A DNA stretch of 64,000 nt, taken from assembly GCF_003427025.1 (NCBI RefSeq), contig NZ_QVAI01000023.1, positions 1 to 64,000 of the forward strand. The letters are read 5' to 3'. Positions 16,787-26,141 of the stretch are shown here, piece after piece; position 1 is the stretch's first letter, and every line of letters starts with the position of its first letter. Position numbers and translations under genes: made by a program. This stretch comes from Jiangella endophytica. GTDB taxonomy: Bacteria > Actinomycetota > Actinomycetes > Jiangellales > Jiangellaceae. Below the pieces are notes generated by a model. That model saw only the letters and a program-made list of their open reading frames with translations, made no database searches and was not told the DNA's origin.

Positions 16787-16819
16787 TTCGATCGTAAAGC
16801 GATCGAAGTAGTTCCGCAA
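16787..16819 (-). promoter_or_regulatory. Promoter of the ROK operon with an overlapping perfect inverted repeat
   Basis: Reading the minus strand, TTGCGG (-35, 16814-16819) and TACGAT (-10, 16791-16796) are 17 bp apart. The arms TTCGATCG (16787-16794) and CGATCGAA (16800-16807) are perfect complements with a five-base spacer and cover the -10 element. Binding there would block RNA polymerase. The local ROK regulator is the first candidate; the divergent LacI protein is the second. Confidence 0.55.
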
Positions 16820-16883
16820 CCTACCAATGTCGGCGTGCCTGGGCCGGCCGGTGCGCTCGGTCTCCTCGGCGGGGGCACGGCGG

Positions 16884-17911
16884 TAGGCTCTGGCCATATG
16901 TCCAGGTCGTCGCGTGCGCCGTCCATCACGGACGTCGCGCGTCTCGCGGGTGTGTCGGTGCCGACCGTGTCGCGGGTCATCACGGGGTCGGTGCCGGTCA
17001 GTGCCGAGCGCACCGACCGCGTCCTGGCGGCCGTCCGCGAGCTCGGCTACCGGCCGAACGGCGCGGCCCGGGCGCTGGTGACCGGCCGGCAGTCGGTCAT
17101 CGCGGTGCTGGCGAGCAACACCACGCGCTACGGCTACGCCACGACGCTGCAGGGCATCGAGGAGGCGGCCCGGCTGGCCGGCTTCATCGTCATGATCACC
17201 GTCATCGAGACCGACGAGGCGGGAGCGGTGCGGGCGGCCGTCGACCTCGCGCTCAGTCATCCGGTCGCCGGTGTGGTGGTGCTGAAGTTCGACCCCGCCG
17301 GCGCGGCGGTGCTGCACCAGCTGCCCGACGGACTGCCGGTGGTCGCGGCCTCCGGAGGGCGCGGCGACGGCGTGCCGCACGCCGTCCTCGACGACACCGC
17401 CGGCGCGATGGCGGCCACCGAGTACCTGCTCGGGCTCGGCCACCGCACGGTGCACTACGTCGCGGTGCCGACCTCGGGTCGCCGGGCCGGCCGGGCGACG
17501 GGCTGGAAGCGGGCGCTGACCCGCGCCGGGGTCGACGTGCCGCCGGTGCTCGACGCCGGCTGGGATCCGGAACGCGCCTACGAGATCGGCCGCGACCTGG
17601 CCCGGCGCGACGACGTCACGGCCGTCCTGTGCGGCAACGACGAGCTCGCCATGGGCCTGATGCGCGGCCTGCACGAGGCCGGCCGCACGGTGCCCGGTGA
17701 CATCAGCGTGGTCGGCTTCGACGGCCACCCGATGGGCCGGTTCTGGACGCCGGCGCTGACGACGGTCGAGCAGGACTTCGCCGATCTCGGCCGGCGTTCG
17801 TTCGCCCTGCTCGGAGGGCTTCTCGGCACCGGCCACACGGCCAAGACGTCGTCGTCGGCGGCGCGGCTGGTGGTCCGCGAGAGCAGCGGCCCGCCACCCT
17901 CCGCCGGCTGA
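16884..17911 (+). CDS. LacI-family transcriptional regulator, apparently leaderless (start codon at 16898)
   Basis: The coding part begins at ATG 16898 and gives 337 residues; the few bases before it hold the likely -10 element TAGGCT (16884-16889), eight bases before the ATG, so the mRNA is probably leaderless. The LacI HTH is at residues 7-35 (SITDVARLAGVSVPTVSRVI), with hinge YRPNGAARALVTGR, then a periplasmic-binding-like sensor domain (DDTAGAMAATEYLLGLGHRT; VVGFDGHPMGRFWTPALTTV). It lies between the divergent ROK operon and the GH36 operon. LacI-type operators stand before the GH36 gene, so control of alpha-galactoside use is the best guess. Confidence 0.92.
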
Positions 17912-17943
17912 CCGGCCGCTCCTGCGGGTCCGTCCGGGGCCTC

Positions 17944-18003
17944 TTGACTCCCATTCTGAAAACGTTATCATCGGCGGAACGCTTCGACCTGTGAGCGTTA
18001 ACA
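17944..18003 (+). promoter_or_regulatory. Promoter and two LacI-type operators of the alpha-galactosidase operon
   Basis: TTGACT (17944-17949) and TATCAT (17966-17971) are 16 bp apart, a good sigma-70-type promoter. Operator 1, TGAAAACGTTATCA (17957-17970), has one mismatch in seven arm positions and overlaps the -10. Operator 2, TGTGAGCGTTAACA (17990-18003), keeps five of seven arm positions around the central CG. Both have the central CG of LacI-family sites. The LacI gene that ends at 17911 is the natural ligand-responsive repressor. Confidence 0.65.
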
Positions 18004-18019
18004 GCACCGAGGAAGGCCG

Positions 18020-20143
18020 ATGCCCATGACGTCGCAGCCCGCCCGCATCGAGTGGGGTCACGACGCCCTGACCGTGGTCCTGGCCGCCGACCCGGGCGGG
18101 CCGGTCCGGCTCACCCGGATCGAGGCGGCGCCGGCCGCCGCATCGGCCGCCGGACCGGCCGCGGACCCGGCCCAGCCGCTCGTCGAGCTGCTGATCGCGG
18201 GCGAGGGCGGCACGTGGTCGGGTCCTCGGCAGATCGAGAGCACGGTCGGCGCGCGGCTGCGCTACGCCGGGCATCGGGCGACGCGGGCGGACGGCTGGAC
18301 GCGGCTCGAGATCGACCAGGCCGACGACGCGGCCGGCCTGCTGGTGACCGCGGTGCTGCGGGCGCCGCTCGGCGTGCCCGCGTTCCAGGCGTGGACGACG
18401 GTGCGGGTCACCGGGTCCGAGCCGGTGACGTTGCACGCGGTCAGCTCGCTCGCCACCGGCGCGTTCCGGCCCGGCCCGGGCGGCGCCGACGGCATCGACG
18501 TCCTCTGGGCGGAGACCGACTGGCTGGCCGAGGGACGATGGCAGCGGCGGCCGCTGCGGGAGCGGCGACTGCCCGACGTCGACCTCGCCGCCCACGGCCA
18601 GCCCCCGCGCGGCGCGCTGGTGCTGGCCAGCCACGGATCGTGGTCGTCGGGGGAGTACCTGCCGGCCGGCGTGCTGGCCGACACCGCGAGCGGGCGGGCG
18701 TGGGCGTTCCAGCTCGAGCACAACGGCGCCTGGCGGTGGGAGGCCGGCGAGCGGCTCGACGGCGTCTACCTCGCCCTGCACGGGCCCGGCGACGCCGACC
18801 ACCAGTGGCGGCACACGCTGGAGCCCGGCCAGGAGTTCCGCAGCGTCCCGGCGGCGCTGGCCGTCGGCGACGGCGGGCTCGAGCCGGCCGTCGCGGCGCT
18901 CACGGAGTACCGGCGGGCGATCGTCCGGCCGCACCCGGACCGCGCGGCCCTGCCGGTCGTCTTCAACGACTACATGAACACGCTCGACGGCGACCCGACC
19001 ACCGAGCGGCTGCTCCCGCTCGTCGACGCGGCGGCCCGAGCCGGCGCGGAGTACTTCTGCATCGACGCCGGCTGGTACGACGAGGACGGAACCTGGTGGG
19101 ACAGCGTGGGCGCGTGGGAGCCGTCGGCGACCCGGTTCCCGAACGGCCTGGGCGAGGTGACCGCCCGCATCCGCGCCGCCGGGATGCGGCCGGGGCTGTG
19201 GCTGGAGCCCGAGGTCGTGGGCGTGCGAAGCCCGCTGGCGCAGAGCCTGCCGGCGGACGCGTTCTTCCAGCGCGACGGCCGCCGTCAGGCCGAGCACGGC
19301 CGGTACCACCTCGACCTGCGGCACCCGGCGGCGATCGCCCACCTCGACGCCACCGTCGACCGGCTGGTCGACGAGTTCGGCATCGGCTACTTCAAGCTCG
19401 ACTACAACATCAACCCCGGTGCCGGCACCGACGCCAAGGCCGACGCCCCCGGCGCCGGGCTGCTGGCGCACAACCGTGCCCACCTGCGCTGGCTGGAGGG
19501 CGTGCTGGACCGGCACCCGGACCTCGTGCTGGAGAACTGCGGGTCCGGTGGCATGCGGACGGACTACGCGCTGCTCGCCCGGCTCCAGTTGCAGTCGACC
19601 AGCGACCAGCAGAACCCGCTGCGCTACCCGCCGATCGCCGCGGCGGCGCCGATGGCGGTACTGCCCGAGCAGTCGGCCAGCTGGGCCTACCCACAGCCCG
19701 AGATGACCGACGAGGAGATCGCCTTCACCGTCACCACCGGGCTGCTCGGCCGGCTCTATCTCTCCGGGCACCTGAACCGGATGACCGCAGACCAGTTCGC
19801 GCTGGTCCGCGACGGCGTCGTCGCGCACCGCTCGATCCGGGCCGATCTCGCCCGGGCGGTCCCGTTCTGGCCGCTGGGTCTGCCGGGCTGGACCGACGGC
19901 TGGGTGGCCCTCGGGCTGCGGGCCGGCGGCGACAACCTCCTGGCCGTGTGGCGGCGGCCCGGCGCGGACGACGTCGCCGAGCTGCGGCTGCCGCACCTGC
20001 GTGGCGCCACCCCCGAGATCGACGTGCTCTACCCGCGGCGGCTGCCCGCCTGGGGGCAGGCGTGGGACGCCGCGGCCGGCCTGCTGCGCCTGGAGGGCGG
20101 GCCGGCCCCGTCCGCCCGCGTGTTCCGACTCCGCGACACCTGA
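18020..20143 (+). CDS. Alpha-galactosidase, glycoside hydrolase family 36
   Basis: Retaining exo-glycosidase of 707 residues, a normal GH36 length, without a signal peptide, so it should act on imported alpha-galactosides in the cytoplasm. The N-terminal beta-supersandwich is followed by the TIM barrel: FCIDAGWYDEDGTWWDSVG, PGLWLEPEVVG, the nucleophile Asp461 in YFKLDYN, LENCGSGGMRTDY and the acid/base Asp529 in QSTSDQQNPLRYP. All GH36 signature residues are present. GAGGAAGG lies seven bases before ATG 18020; ATG 18026 is the alternative start. First gene of the operon with the CUT1 importer. Some GH36-like enzymes act on alpha-N-acetylgalactosaminides or beta-L-arabinopyranosides, which I cannot exclude. 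Confidence 0.94.
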   Translation: MPMTSQPARIEWGHDALTVVLAADPGGPVRLTRIEAAPAAASAAGPAADPAQPLVELLIAGEGGTWSGPRQIESTVGARLRYAGHRATRADGWTRLEIDQADDAAGLLVTAVLRAPLGVPAFQAWTTVRVTGSEPVTLHAVSSLATGAFRPGPGGADGIDVLWAETDWLAEGRWQRRPLRERRLPDVDLAAHGQPPRGALVLASHGSWSSGEYLPAGVLADTASGRAWAFQLEHNGAWRWEAGERLDGVYLALHGPGDADHQWRHTLEPGQEFRSVPAALAVGDGGLEPAVAALTEYRRAIVRPHPDRAALPVVFNDYMNTLDGDPTTERLLPLVDAAARAGAEYFCIDAGWYDEDGTWWDSVGAWEPSATRFPNGLGEVTARIRAAGMRPGLWLEPEVVGVRSPLAQSLPADAFFQRDGRRQAEHGRYHLDLRHPAAIAHLDATVDRLVDEFGIGYFKLDYNINPGAGTDAKADAPGAGLLAHNRAHLRWLEGVLDRHPDLVLENCGSGGMRTDYALLARLQLQSTSDQQNPLRYPPIAAAAPMAVLPEQSASWAYPQPEMTDEEIAFTVTTGLLGRLYLSGHLNRMTADQFALVRDGVVAHRSIRADLARAVPFWPLGLPGWTDGWVALGLRAGGDNLLAVWRRPGADDVAELRLPHLRGATPEIDVLYPRRLPAWGQAWDAAAGLLRLEGGPAPSARVFRLRDT

Positions 20144-20174
20144 CCGATCCGTACCGAGGACGAGGAGAGGCTCG

Positions 20175-21512
20175 ATGAGGAGATCCCTGACGTTCGTGGC
20201 GGCATTGGCCGCCGTCACCCTGACCGCCACCGCCTGCAGCGACCCGGCGTCCGGCCCGTCCGGCGGCGAGAGCGGCGGCGACGGCGAGACCGCGGGCGGC
20301 GACGCCGCGTGGCCGGACCCGGCCACCGCCCTCGACGGCGTCGAGCTGACCATCTGGGCGGCGCAGAACAGCACCACCGTCCCGGAGCGGGTGGTGGCCG
20401 CGTTCGAGGAGGAGACCGGCGCGTCGGTCGAGGTCGTGACGATCCCGGACCCGTACGAGCAGGGCATCCAGACCCGCGTCGCCACCGGCGACCTGCCCGA
20501 CCTGGCCTTCTGGCAGCCGACGGCGTCGATGCTCACCGCCATCAACGCGCGGACGAACCTGCAGCCGCTCGACGGCGCGCCCTGGATCGAGGAGCTCCAG
20601 CCGGAGCTGCGGGACATGACCGGCATCCTCGACGACACCCGCTACGCGGCACTGATCACCAGCCCGGCCGTCGAGGGTGTCTACTACAACAAGCAGGTCT
20701 TCGCGGCGAACGCCGTCACCGCGCCGCCGGCCGACTTCGCCGGCATGGTCGACGTCGCCCGGCAGCTCGACGCCGCGGGCGTCACGCCGTTCTTCGAGAT
20801 GGGCGCCGACCGCTGGGCGACCCAGTGGTGGGTGCAGGTGCAGCTCGCCGACGCCGCGGCCGACGGGTTCTGGGACCGCGTCAACGCCGGCGAGGAGACG
20901 TTCGAGAGCCCGGTCGTCCTCGACGCCATCACCACCTACCAGGGACTGGTCGACGAGGGCCTGTTCAACGACGACCTCGTCACGGCCACCTTCGAGGACC
21001 AGGGCGACGCGCTGCTGGCCGGCGAGGCCGCGATGGTCGTGCAGGTCAACTCGTTCTTCGGCCAGCTCCAGGCCAAGGCCGACACCGCGACGCTGGACGA
21101 GACCATCGGGTTCTTCCCGATCTCGCCGTCGGGCAACGTCGGCACGTTCATCCCGGACCAGAGCAACGCGCTGGTCGCGTTCCGCACCGGCGACGCCGAG
21201 CGGGAGGCCGCGGCCCGGCAGCTGCTCGCGTACTGGATGGGTCCCGGTTACGAGGGCTTCGTCGAGGGCCAGCAGACCGTCTCGCTGAAGACCGACGTAC
21301 CCAGCCCGGACGGCGTCCCGCAGGCGCTGCTGGACGTGCACGCGTCGCTGGCCGACGCCGTCGGCTCCATGCAGGCGCTCGCCGTCGCCAACCCGGACCT
21401 GTACCTCAACCTCGCCGACATGCTGGCCGGGACGATGACGCCGGAACAGGTCGCGGCGGCCACCCAGGACCAGTTCGAGCAGCTGGCCCAGGCGGCCGGG
21501 CTCGGAGGATGA
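20175..21512 (+). CDS. Sugar ABC transporter substrate-binding lipoprotein of the alpha-galactoside operon
   Basis: CUT1 binding protein of 445 residues. The signal is MRRSLTFVAALAAVTLTATAC, with lipobox TATAC at Cys20, then a low-complexity Gly/Ser/Asp linker. The mature part begins GVELTIWAAQNSTTVPERVV and includes GVYYNKQVFAANAVTAPPAD. A GAGGAGAGG ribosome site precedes ATG 20175. Position after the GH36 gene and before both permeases suggests oligosaccharides such as melibiose or raffinose, or arabinogalactan fragments, as ligand; that is inference. Confidence 0.94.
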   Translation: MRRSLTFVAALAAVTLTATACSDPASGPSGGESGGDGETAGGDAAWPDPATALDGVELTIWAAQNSTTVPERVVAAFEEETGASVEVVTIPDPYEQGIQTRVATGDLPDLAFWQPTASMLTAINARTNLQPLDGAPWIEELQPELRDMTGILDDTRYAALITSPAVEGVYYNKQVFAANAVTAPPADFAGMVDVARQLDAAGVTPFFEMGADRWATQWWVQVQLADAAADGFWDRVNAGEETFESPVVLDAITTYQGLVDEGLFNDDLVTATFEDQGDALLAGEAAMVVQVNSFFGQLQAKADTATLDETIGFFPISPSGNVGTFIPDQSNALVAFRTGDAEREAAARQLLAYWMGPGYEGFVEGQQTVSLKTDVPSPDGVPQALLDVHASLADAVGSMQALAVANPDLYLNLADMLAGTMTPEQVAAATQDQFEQLAQAAGLGG

Positions 21513-21518
21513 CGGTCG

Positions 21519-22421
21519 ATGGCGCCCGCCCCCGCTCCCGCGGCTGACCGGCGGCGGGAGCGGACCACCCATCCGGGCTGGTTCCTGCTCCCCGCACTGG
21601 TCGTGCTGGCCGTCTTCTTCGTCGTCCCGACGGTCTTCAACTTCGTCTACGCGTTCACGGACTGGTCGAGCTTCAAGAGCGAGATCAACGCCGTCGGCTT
21701 CGACAACTTCACCCAGCTGGCCGGCAACGGCACGCTGTTCTCGTCGCTGCGGATCACGCTCGTCTACGCGGTGCTGGTGGCGATCTTCCAGAACGTGTTC
21801 GGGCTGGCGTTGTCGGTGCTGCTGGAGCGGGACACGGCGCTGAACCGGTTCGCGCGGGCGGCGTTCTTCGTTCCCGTGCTGATGTCGGCGCTGGCGGTCG
21901 GCTACATCTTCCAGGCGTTGCTGAAGCCGGACGGCGCGCTCAACGACGTGCTCGGGTTCTTCGCCGGCGGCGAGGTGTCGACGCCGTGGCTGGGCGACAC
22001 CACCTGGACGGTCGTCGTCGTCGCGCTGATCCACGCCTGGAAGTGGATGGGGCTGTCGATGCTCATCTACCTGGCCGGGCTGAAGACCATGCCGGAGGAC
22101 ATCCTCGAGGCCGCCCGCATGGACGGCGCGCCGGCGTGGAAGGCGTTCTGGACCATCCGCTTCCCGCTGCTCGCGCCGGCGGTGACGTTCAGCGTCGCCA
22201 CCGCGCTGCTCGGCTCGATGAACGGCTTCGACATCGTCCAGGCGACGACGGAGGGCGGCCCGGCACGGACCACCGAGATCCTCAACATCTTCATCTACCG
22301 CACGTTCGGCCAGGGCCTGTTCGCCCAGGCGACGACCATGAGCCTCGTGCTGTTCCTGATGGTCGCGCTGCTCGCGTTCCCGGTCATCAGGATGCTGCGC
22401 CGGCGGGAGGAGATCCTGTGA
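21519..22421 (+). CDS. Sugar ABC transporter permease, CUT1 (MalF type), alpha-galactoside operon
   Basis: Membrane subunit of 300 residues. First helix WFLLPALVVLAVFFVVPTVF, then VYAFTDWSSFKSEINAVGFD, the EAA loop DILEAARMDGAPAWKAFWTI and FDIVQATTEGGPARTTEILN. The ATG at 21509 that overlaps the previous stop is out of frame and yields only 12 codons; ATG 21519 with GGAGG at 21503-21508 is the real start. Ends in a GTGA overlap with the partner permease. Confidence 0.94.
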   Translation: MAPAPAPAADRRRERTTHPGWFLLPALVVLAVFFVVPTVFNFVYAFTDWSSFKSEINAVGFDNFTQLAGNGTLFSSLRITLVYAVLVAIFQNVFGLALSVLLERDTALNRFARAAFFVPVLMSALAVGYIFQALLKPDGALNDVLGFFAGGEVSTPWLGDTTWTVVVVALIHAWKWMGLSMLIYLAGLKTMPEDILEAARMDGAPAWKAFWTIRFPLLAPAVTFSVATALLGSMNGFDIVQATTEGGPARTTEILNIFIYRTFGQGLFAQATTMSLVLFLMVALLAFPVIRMLRRREEIL

Positions 22422-23275
22422 ACGGGGTGACTCTGCGCCGGCGGCCCCCGCGGGAGCGCTCGGCCTGGTCGCGGCTGCAGCCGGTGGTCACGGTGGTGCT
22501 GGTGGCGGTGCTCGTCGGCATCCCGATGTGGCTGGTGGTCATGACGGCCGGGAAGTCGCAGGGCGAGGCGCTCAGCCCGAATCTCACGCCGCCGGCGGAC
22601 TGGCAGCTCTGGGAGAACCTGAATGAGGTATGGGACCGCGGCCGGATCCCGTCGGCGTTCGCGGGGAGCCTGCTGGTCATGGTGCCGGCGGTGGCCGGCG
22701 TGCTGGTGCTCGGCTCGATGGCGGCCTGGGTGCTGGCCCGGCGCACCGGCCGCGGGTACGCCGTCCTGTACGCGGCGGCGATCAGCGGCATCGTGCTGCC
22801 GCCCGCGGTCGTGACGATCGTCCTGCTGCTGCGTCAGCTCGGCCTGGCCGGGACCGCCGCGGGCATGATCGGCGTCTACGCCGGCATCTACCTGTCGACG
22901 GTGATCTTCTTCGTCACCGGGTTCGTCCGCACCATCCCGCTGGAGCTGGAGGAGGCCGCCCGGGTGGACGGCGCCAAGCCGTTCGCCGTGTTCGTGCGGA
23001 TCATCCTGCCGCTGCTGCGGCCGGTGCTGGCGACGGCGACGATCCTCATCTGCCTCTACGTGTGGAACGACGTGTTCTACGCCTTCTTCGTGCTCGGCGG
23101 CCGGCTGGACACGTTGCCGCTCAACCTGTTCCAGGTGGCCAGCGCCGGGCTCTACCTCAACAACTGGCACCTGATCTTCATGTACGTGGTCCTGATGAGC
23201 CTGCCGCTGCTCATCGTGTTCGTCGTGGCCCAGCGCAAGATCATCTCCGGCATCACCAGCGGCGCAGTCAAGTAG
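22418..23275 (+). CDS. Sugar ABC transporter permease, CUT1 (MalG type), alpha-galactoside operon
   Basis: Partner permease of 285 residues starting at GTG 22418. Family marks are the EAA loop ELEEAARVDGAKPFAVFVRI and the C-terminal VVAQRKIISGITSGAVK. Six membrane segments are evident. Like the other sugar importers in the window, the operon contains no ATPase gene. Confidence 0.94.
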   Translation: MNGVTLRRRPPRERSAWSRLQPVVTVVLVAVLVGIPMWLVVMTAGKSQGEALSPNLTPPADWQLWENLNEVWDRGRIPSAFAGSLLVMVPAVAGVLVLGSMAAWVLARRTGRGYAVLYAAAISGIVLPPAVVTIVLLLRQLGLAGTAAGMIGVYAGIYLSTVIFFVTGFVRTIPLELEEAARVDGAKPFAVFVRIILPLLRPVLATATILICLYVWNDVFYAFFVLGGRLDTLPLNLFQVASAGLYLNNWHLIFMYVVLMSLPLLIVFVVAQRKIISGITSGAVK

Positions 23276-23313
23276 CTCCTCCACCCCATCGACGACGACG
23301 GAAAGAGGACACC

Positions 23314-26061
23314 ATGCGAACGTGGATCGCACCGATCGCCGCGCTGAGCGTCGTGGCCGGCGCGCTGGCCGCGAGCACGCTGCCGGCGCCACCGGCCCGT
23401 GCCGACGACGCCCAGCGGCTGGTCGTGGACCTGGACGAACGCACCGGCCCGTTCCTGGGCGCCGGCGGCGGCACCCTCTACGGGCTCAGCGACGACGGCG
23501 TGCCCAGCGACAACACCCTCGAGCCGCTGCGGCTGCACAGCATCGCGCAGAAGCCGCCGGCCGGCGCGCAGCACCCGAACGGCGACGCGCTCGTCGTCGC
23601 CGACCCGTTCTTCCGCAACGGCGGCGAGTACATCCAGATCTACGTGCAGGACATGTACGCGCAGTGGACCTACGAGAACCCCGGCGGCGTCGTCCCCTGC
23701 AACGACGTGTGCTTCGCGAGCTTCATGGAGAAGCTGGCCTGGGTGGTCGACCAGGTGACCGCCCGTCCCGACGCCGACCGGTTCGTCTACGTGCCGTTCA
23801 ACGAGCCCGACCACATCTGGTACAACCTCAGCACCGGCAACGCCGCGGCCTACCGCACCCGCATGGACGCGTTCCTGCGGCACTGGAAGCAGGCGGTGGA
23901 ATACATCCGCGAGAACCATCCCGGCGCTCGGGTCGCCGGCATGAACGACGCCACCTTCCGGCTGCGCAACTACACCGACTTCCTCACCTTCGCCCGCGAC
24001 AACGACGTCCTGCCCGACCTCACCACGTGGCACCAGCTGCCGTCGGACAGCCTGGACCCGAACAGCGGCAACCACTTCCGCCGGACGTACGCGGCCTACC
24101 GGCAGCTCGAGCGTCAGCTGGGCATCGACCCCATCCCGATCGACATCAACGAGTACGGCGGCAACCGCGACCTCACCGTCCCCGGCCAGCTGATCAAGTG
24201 GACCGCGATGTTCGAGGAGGCCAAGGTCGCCGCCGGTGGCAAGGCCTACTGGACCGCGGCCGGCGGCCAGGCCGGCGACGTCGTGCAGACGAACAAGCCG
24301 GGCGGCGGCTGGTGGTTCTACAAGATGTACGCCGACCTGCACGGCGGTGACACCGTCGCCGTCACGCGGCCCGACACCACCACCGTCGACGCGCTGGACG
24401 CCATCGCCGTCGTCGACGACGACCGCCGGCAGGCCCGCATCGTCACCGGCGGGACGGCCGAGCCGGTCGACGTGGTCGTCGAGGGTGCCGACGAGGAGCT
24501 GTTCGGCGACACCGTCCACGTCGAGGTGCGGGCCACCACCTGGAGCGGCCAGAACTCCGACGCGCCGCCGCCGCAGGTGCTGCACCGCGCCGACGTGACA
24601 CCGGCGGACGGGACGGTGACCGTGCCGCTGCGCGGGCTCGGCGTCCACGGCGACGGCGGCCCGAACGTCGACCGGATGACGGCCTACGAGATCGTGCTGT
24701 CGCCCGGCGGCAGCGGCAGCCGGGAGCCGGTCGAGCGGCCGTGGCGGGCGACCTACGAGGCCGAGAACGCCGCGATCACCGCGGGCACCGTCTACACCCA
24801 GGGCACGCTGCAGAACTGGAACGCGGCCGCGGCGTCGGGCAACCGCGACGTAGGCTCGCTCAACCAGGCCCAGAGCGCCGTCGCGTTCACCGTCGACGTG
24901 CCGGCCGCGGGCGACTACCGCCTCGGCATCATGTACGGCAACCAGACCGGGCAGCCGTCGCAGCAGGTGCTCACCGTCAACGGCGGCGCGCCGCGGTTCG
25001 TCGACTACGAGGCGACGATGAACTGGACCTGGCGGACCCGCGCCGACGTCGTCGTGTCGCTGGCGGCCGGGCAGAACGAGATCCGGCTGGCCGCGTCCGA
25101 CCCGACGCTGGGCCGGGCCGTCGGCGAGGCGACGCTGGACCGCATCGACCTCGAGCAGCTCGGCGGCGACGCCGGGGCGGAACCGGCCCGCACCTACGAG
25201 GCCGAGCTGGCACAGACCAGCGGCCCCGCCGGCTACGAGTACAGCCGCGGCGACCAGTCCGGCGCCGGCCACGTCGTGCTGAGGCGCGGCGCCGAGGCGC
25301 TGGTCACCGTCTACGCCCAGCGGGACGGCTACTACGACCTGGACGTCAGGCACAGCAGCCCGGGCCGCCCGGGCTCGGCGGTCGCGCGGATCGGGCTGGA
25401 CCGGCGCCCGGTCGACGGCGGGGTCCTGACGGCGGCGCCCGGCGGCGGGTTCTGGGACACCGACCGGCACCGGCTGTTCCTCTCCGCCGGCGTCAACCGC
25501 GTGACCGTGACACCGACCGGCCAGACCCCGGTGCGGCTCGACGCGGTCACCGTCACCCCCGCCGTCGACGGTGCGCGGCCGGTGACGGCGATCGAGGCGG
25601 AGGAGGCGACGCTCGCCGGGTCGGCCGAGATCCGGTCGCATCGCGCCGCGTCGGGCGGCTCCTTCGTGGGCGGCGTGGGCAACGGCCCGGCCAACTCGGT
25701 GACGCTGACCGTCGACGCCGCGCGGGCGGGGGAGCACCTGCTGGTCGTCCACTACGCCAACGACGAGCGCGACACCGGCCACCCGTACAACGCCGACATC
25801 ATCTCCCGCCCGATCGACGTGTCCGTCAACGGCGGCGAGCCGGCGCGGCACTGGCTCAAGAACACGTGGTCGTGGGGCAACTGGTGGGCCCGCGGCGTCC
25901 CGGTGACGCTGGCCGCCGGGCGCAACGAGATCACGCTCTCCAACGACCCGGCCCGCGGCGCGGCCGCGGCCGAGTGCCCGCAGCCGTGCCGGCCGGCGCT
26001 GGACAGCCCGTGGGCGCCCGACCTGGACCGGTTCGAGATCGCCCCGATCCGGGTCCCCTGA
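23314..26061 (+). CDS. Secreted clan GH-A-like glycosidase with three carbohydrate-binding modules
   Basis: Secreted protein of 915 residues. A signal peptide (residues 1-30, cleavage near PARADD) is followed by a TIM-barrel-like region of about 300 residues. In it FVYVPFNEPDHIWY (Glu164) fits the clan GH-A acid/base Asn-Glu-Pro, and IPIDINEYGGN (Glu280) fits the nucleophile strand; GH39- or GH5-like relatives are possible but I cannot name the family. Three CBM6/CBM35-like modules follow, each starting with an EAE motif: about 480-625 (TYEAENAAI), 630-755 (TYEAELAQT) and 765-915 (AIEAEEATL). A GGAAAGAGG site precedes the ATG. Outside-acting depolymerase or debranching enzyme feeding the operon's importer is the likely role. 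Confidence 0.75.
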   Translation: MRTWIAPIAALSVVAGALAASTLPAPPARADDAQRLVVDLDERTGPFLGAGGGTLYGLSDDGVPSDNTLEPLRLHSIAQKPPAGAQHPNGDALVVADPFFRNGGEYIQIYVQDMYAQWTYENPGGVVPCNDVCFASFMEKLAWVVDQVTARPDADRFVYVPFNEPDHIWYNLSTGNAAAYRTRMDAFLRHWKQAVEYIRENHPGARVAGMNDATFRLRNYTDFLTFARDNDVLPDLTTWHQLPSDSLDPNSGNHFRRTYAAYRQLERQLGIDPIPIDINEYGGNRDLTVPGQLIKWTAMFEEAKVAAGGKAYWTAAGGQAGDVVQTNKPGGGWWFYKMYADLHGGDTVAVTRPDTTTVDALDAIAVVDDDRRQARIVTGGTAEPVDVVVEGADEELFGDTVHVEVRATTWSGQNSDAPPPQVLHRADVTPADGTVTVPLRGLGVHGDGGPNVDRMTAYEIVLSPGGSGSREPVERPWRATYEAENAAITAGTVYTQGTLQNWNAAAASGNRDVGSLNQAQSAVAFTVDVPAAGDYRLGIMYGNQTGQPSQQVLTVNGGAPRFVDYEATMNWTWRTRADVVVSLAAGQNEIRLAASDPTLGRAVGEATLDRIDLEQLGGDAGAEPARTYEAELAQTSGPAGYEYSRGDQSGAGHVVLRRGAEALVTVYAQRDGYYDLDVRHSSPGRPGSAVARIGLDRRPVDGGVLTAAPGGGFWDTDRHRLFLSAGVNRVTVTPTGQTPVRLDAVTVTPAVDGARPVTAIEAEEATLAGSAEIRSHRAASGGSFVGGVGNGPANSVTLTVDAARAGEHLLVVHYANDERDTGHPYNADIISRPIDVSVNGGEPARHWLKNTWSWGNWWARGVPVTLAAGRNEITLSNDPARGAAAAECPQPCRPALDSPWAPDLDRFEIAPIRVP

Positions 26062-26066
26062 GGGCC

Positions 26067-26108
26067 GCCGTCCGTCCGGGCCGGATCGCGCCGGCCCGGA
26101 CGGACGGC
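26067..26108. terminator. Strong 18-bp hairpin between convergent genes
   Basis: Arms at 26067-26084 and 26091-26108 are perfect reverse complements of 18 bp (starting GCCGTCCGTCC) with a six-base loop ATCGCG. It begins five bases after the stop codon of the CBM protein and lies before the convergent end of the ROK gene at 26142. No T-run follows, as is usual in actinobacterial terminators, so it may end transcription from both sides. Confidence 0.75.
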
Positions 26109-26141
26109 CGCACCCGCTGTGGCCGGCGTCCGGCCAGATGG

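Noticed and set aside
16754-20638. Very long minus-strand open frame (over 1200 codons) opposite the LacI and GH36 genes
   Set aside because: Shadow frame: low-complexity Arg/Gly/Ala/Val composition, no domain, and the plus strand carries clear families with promoters and ribosome sites.
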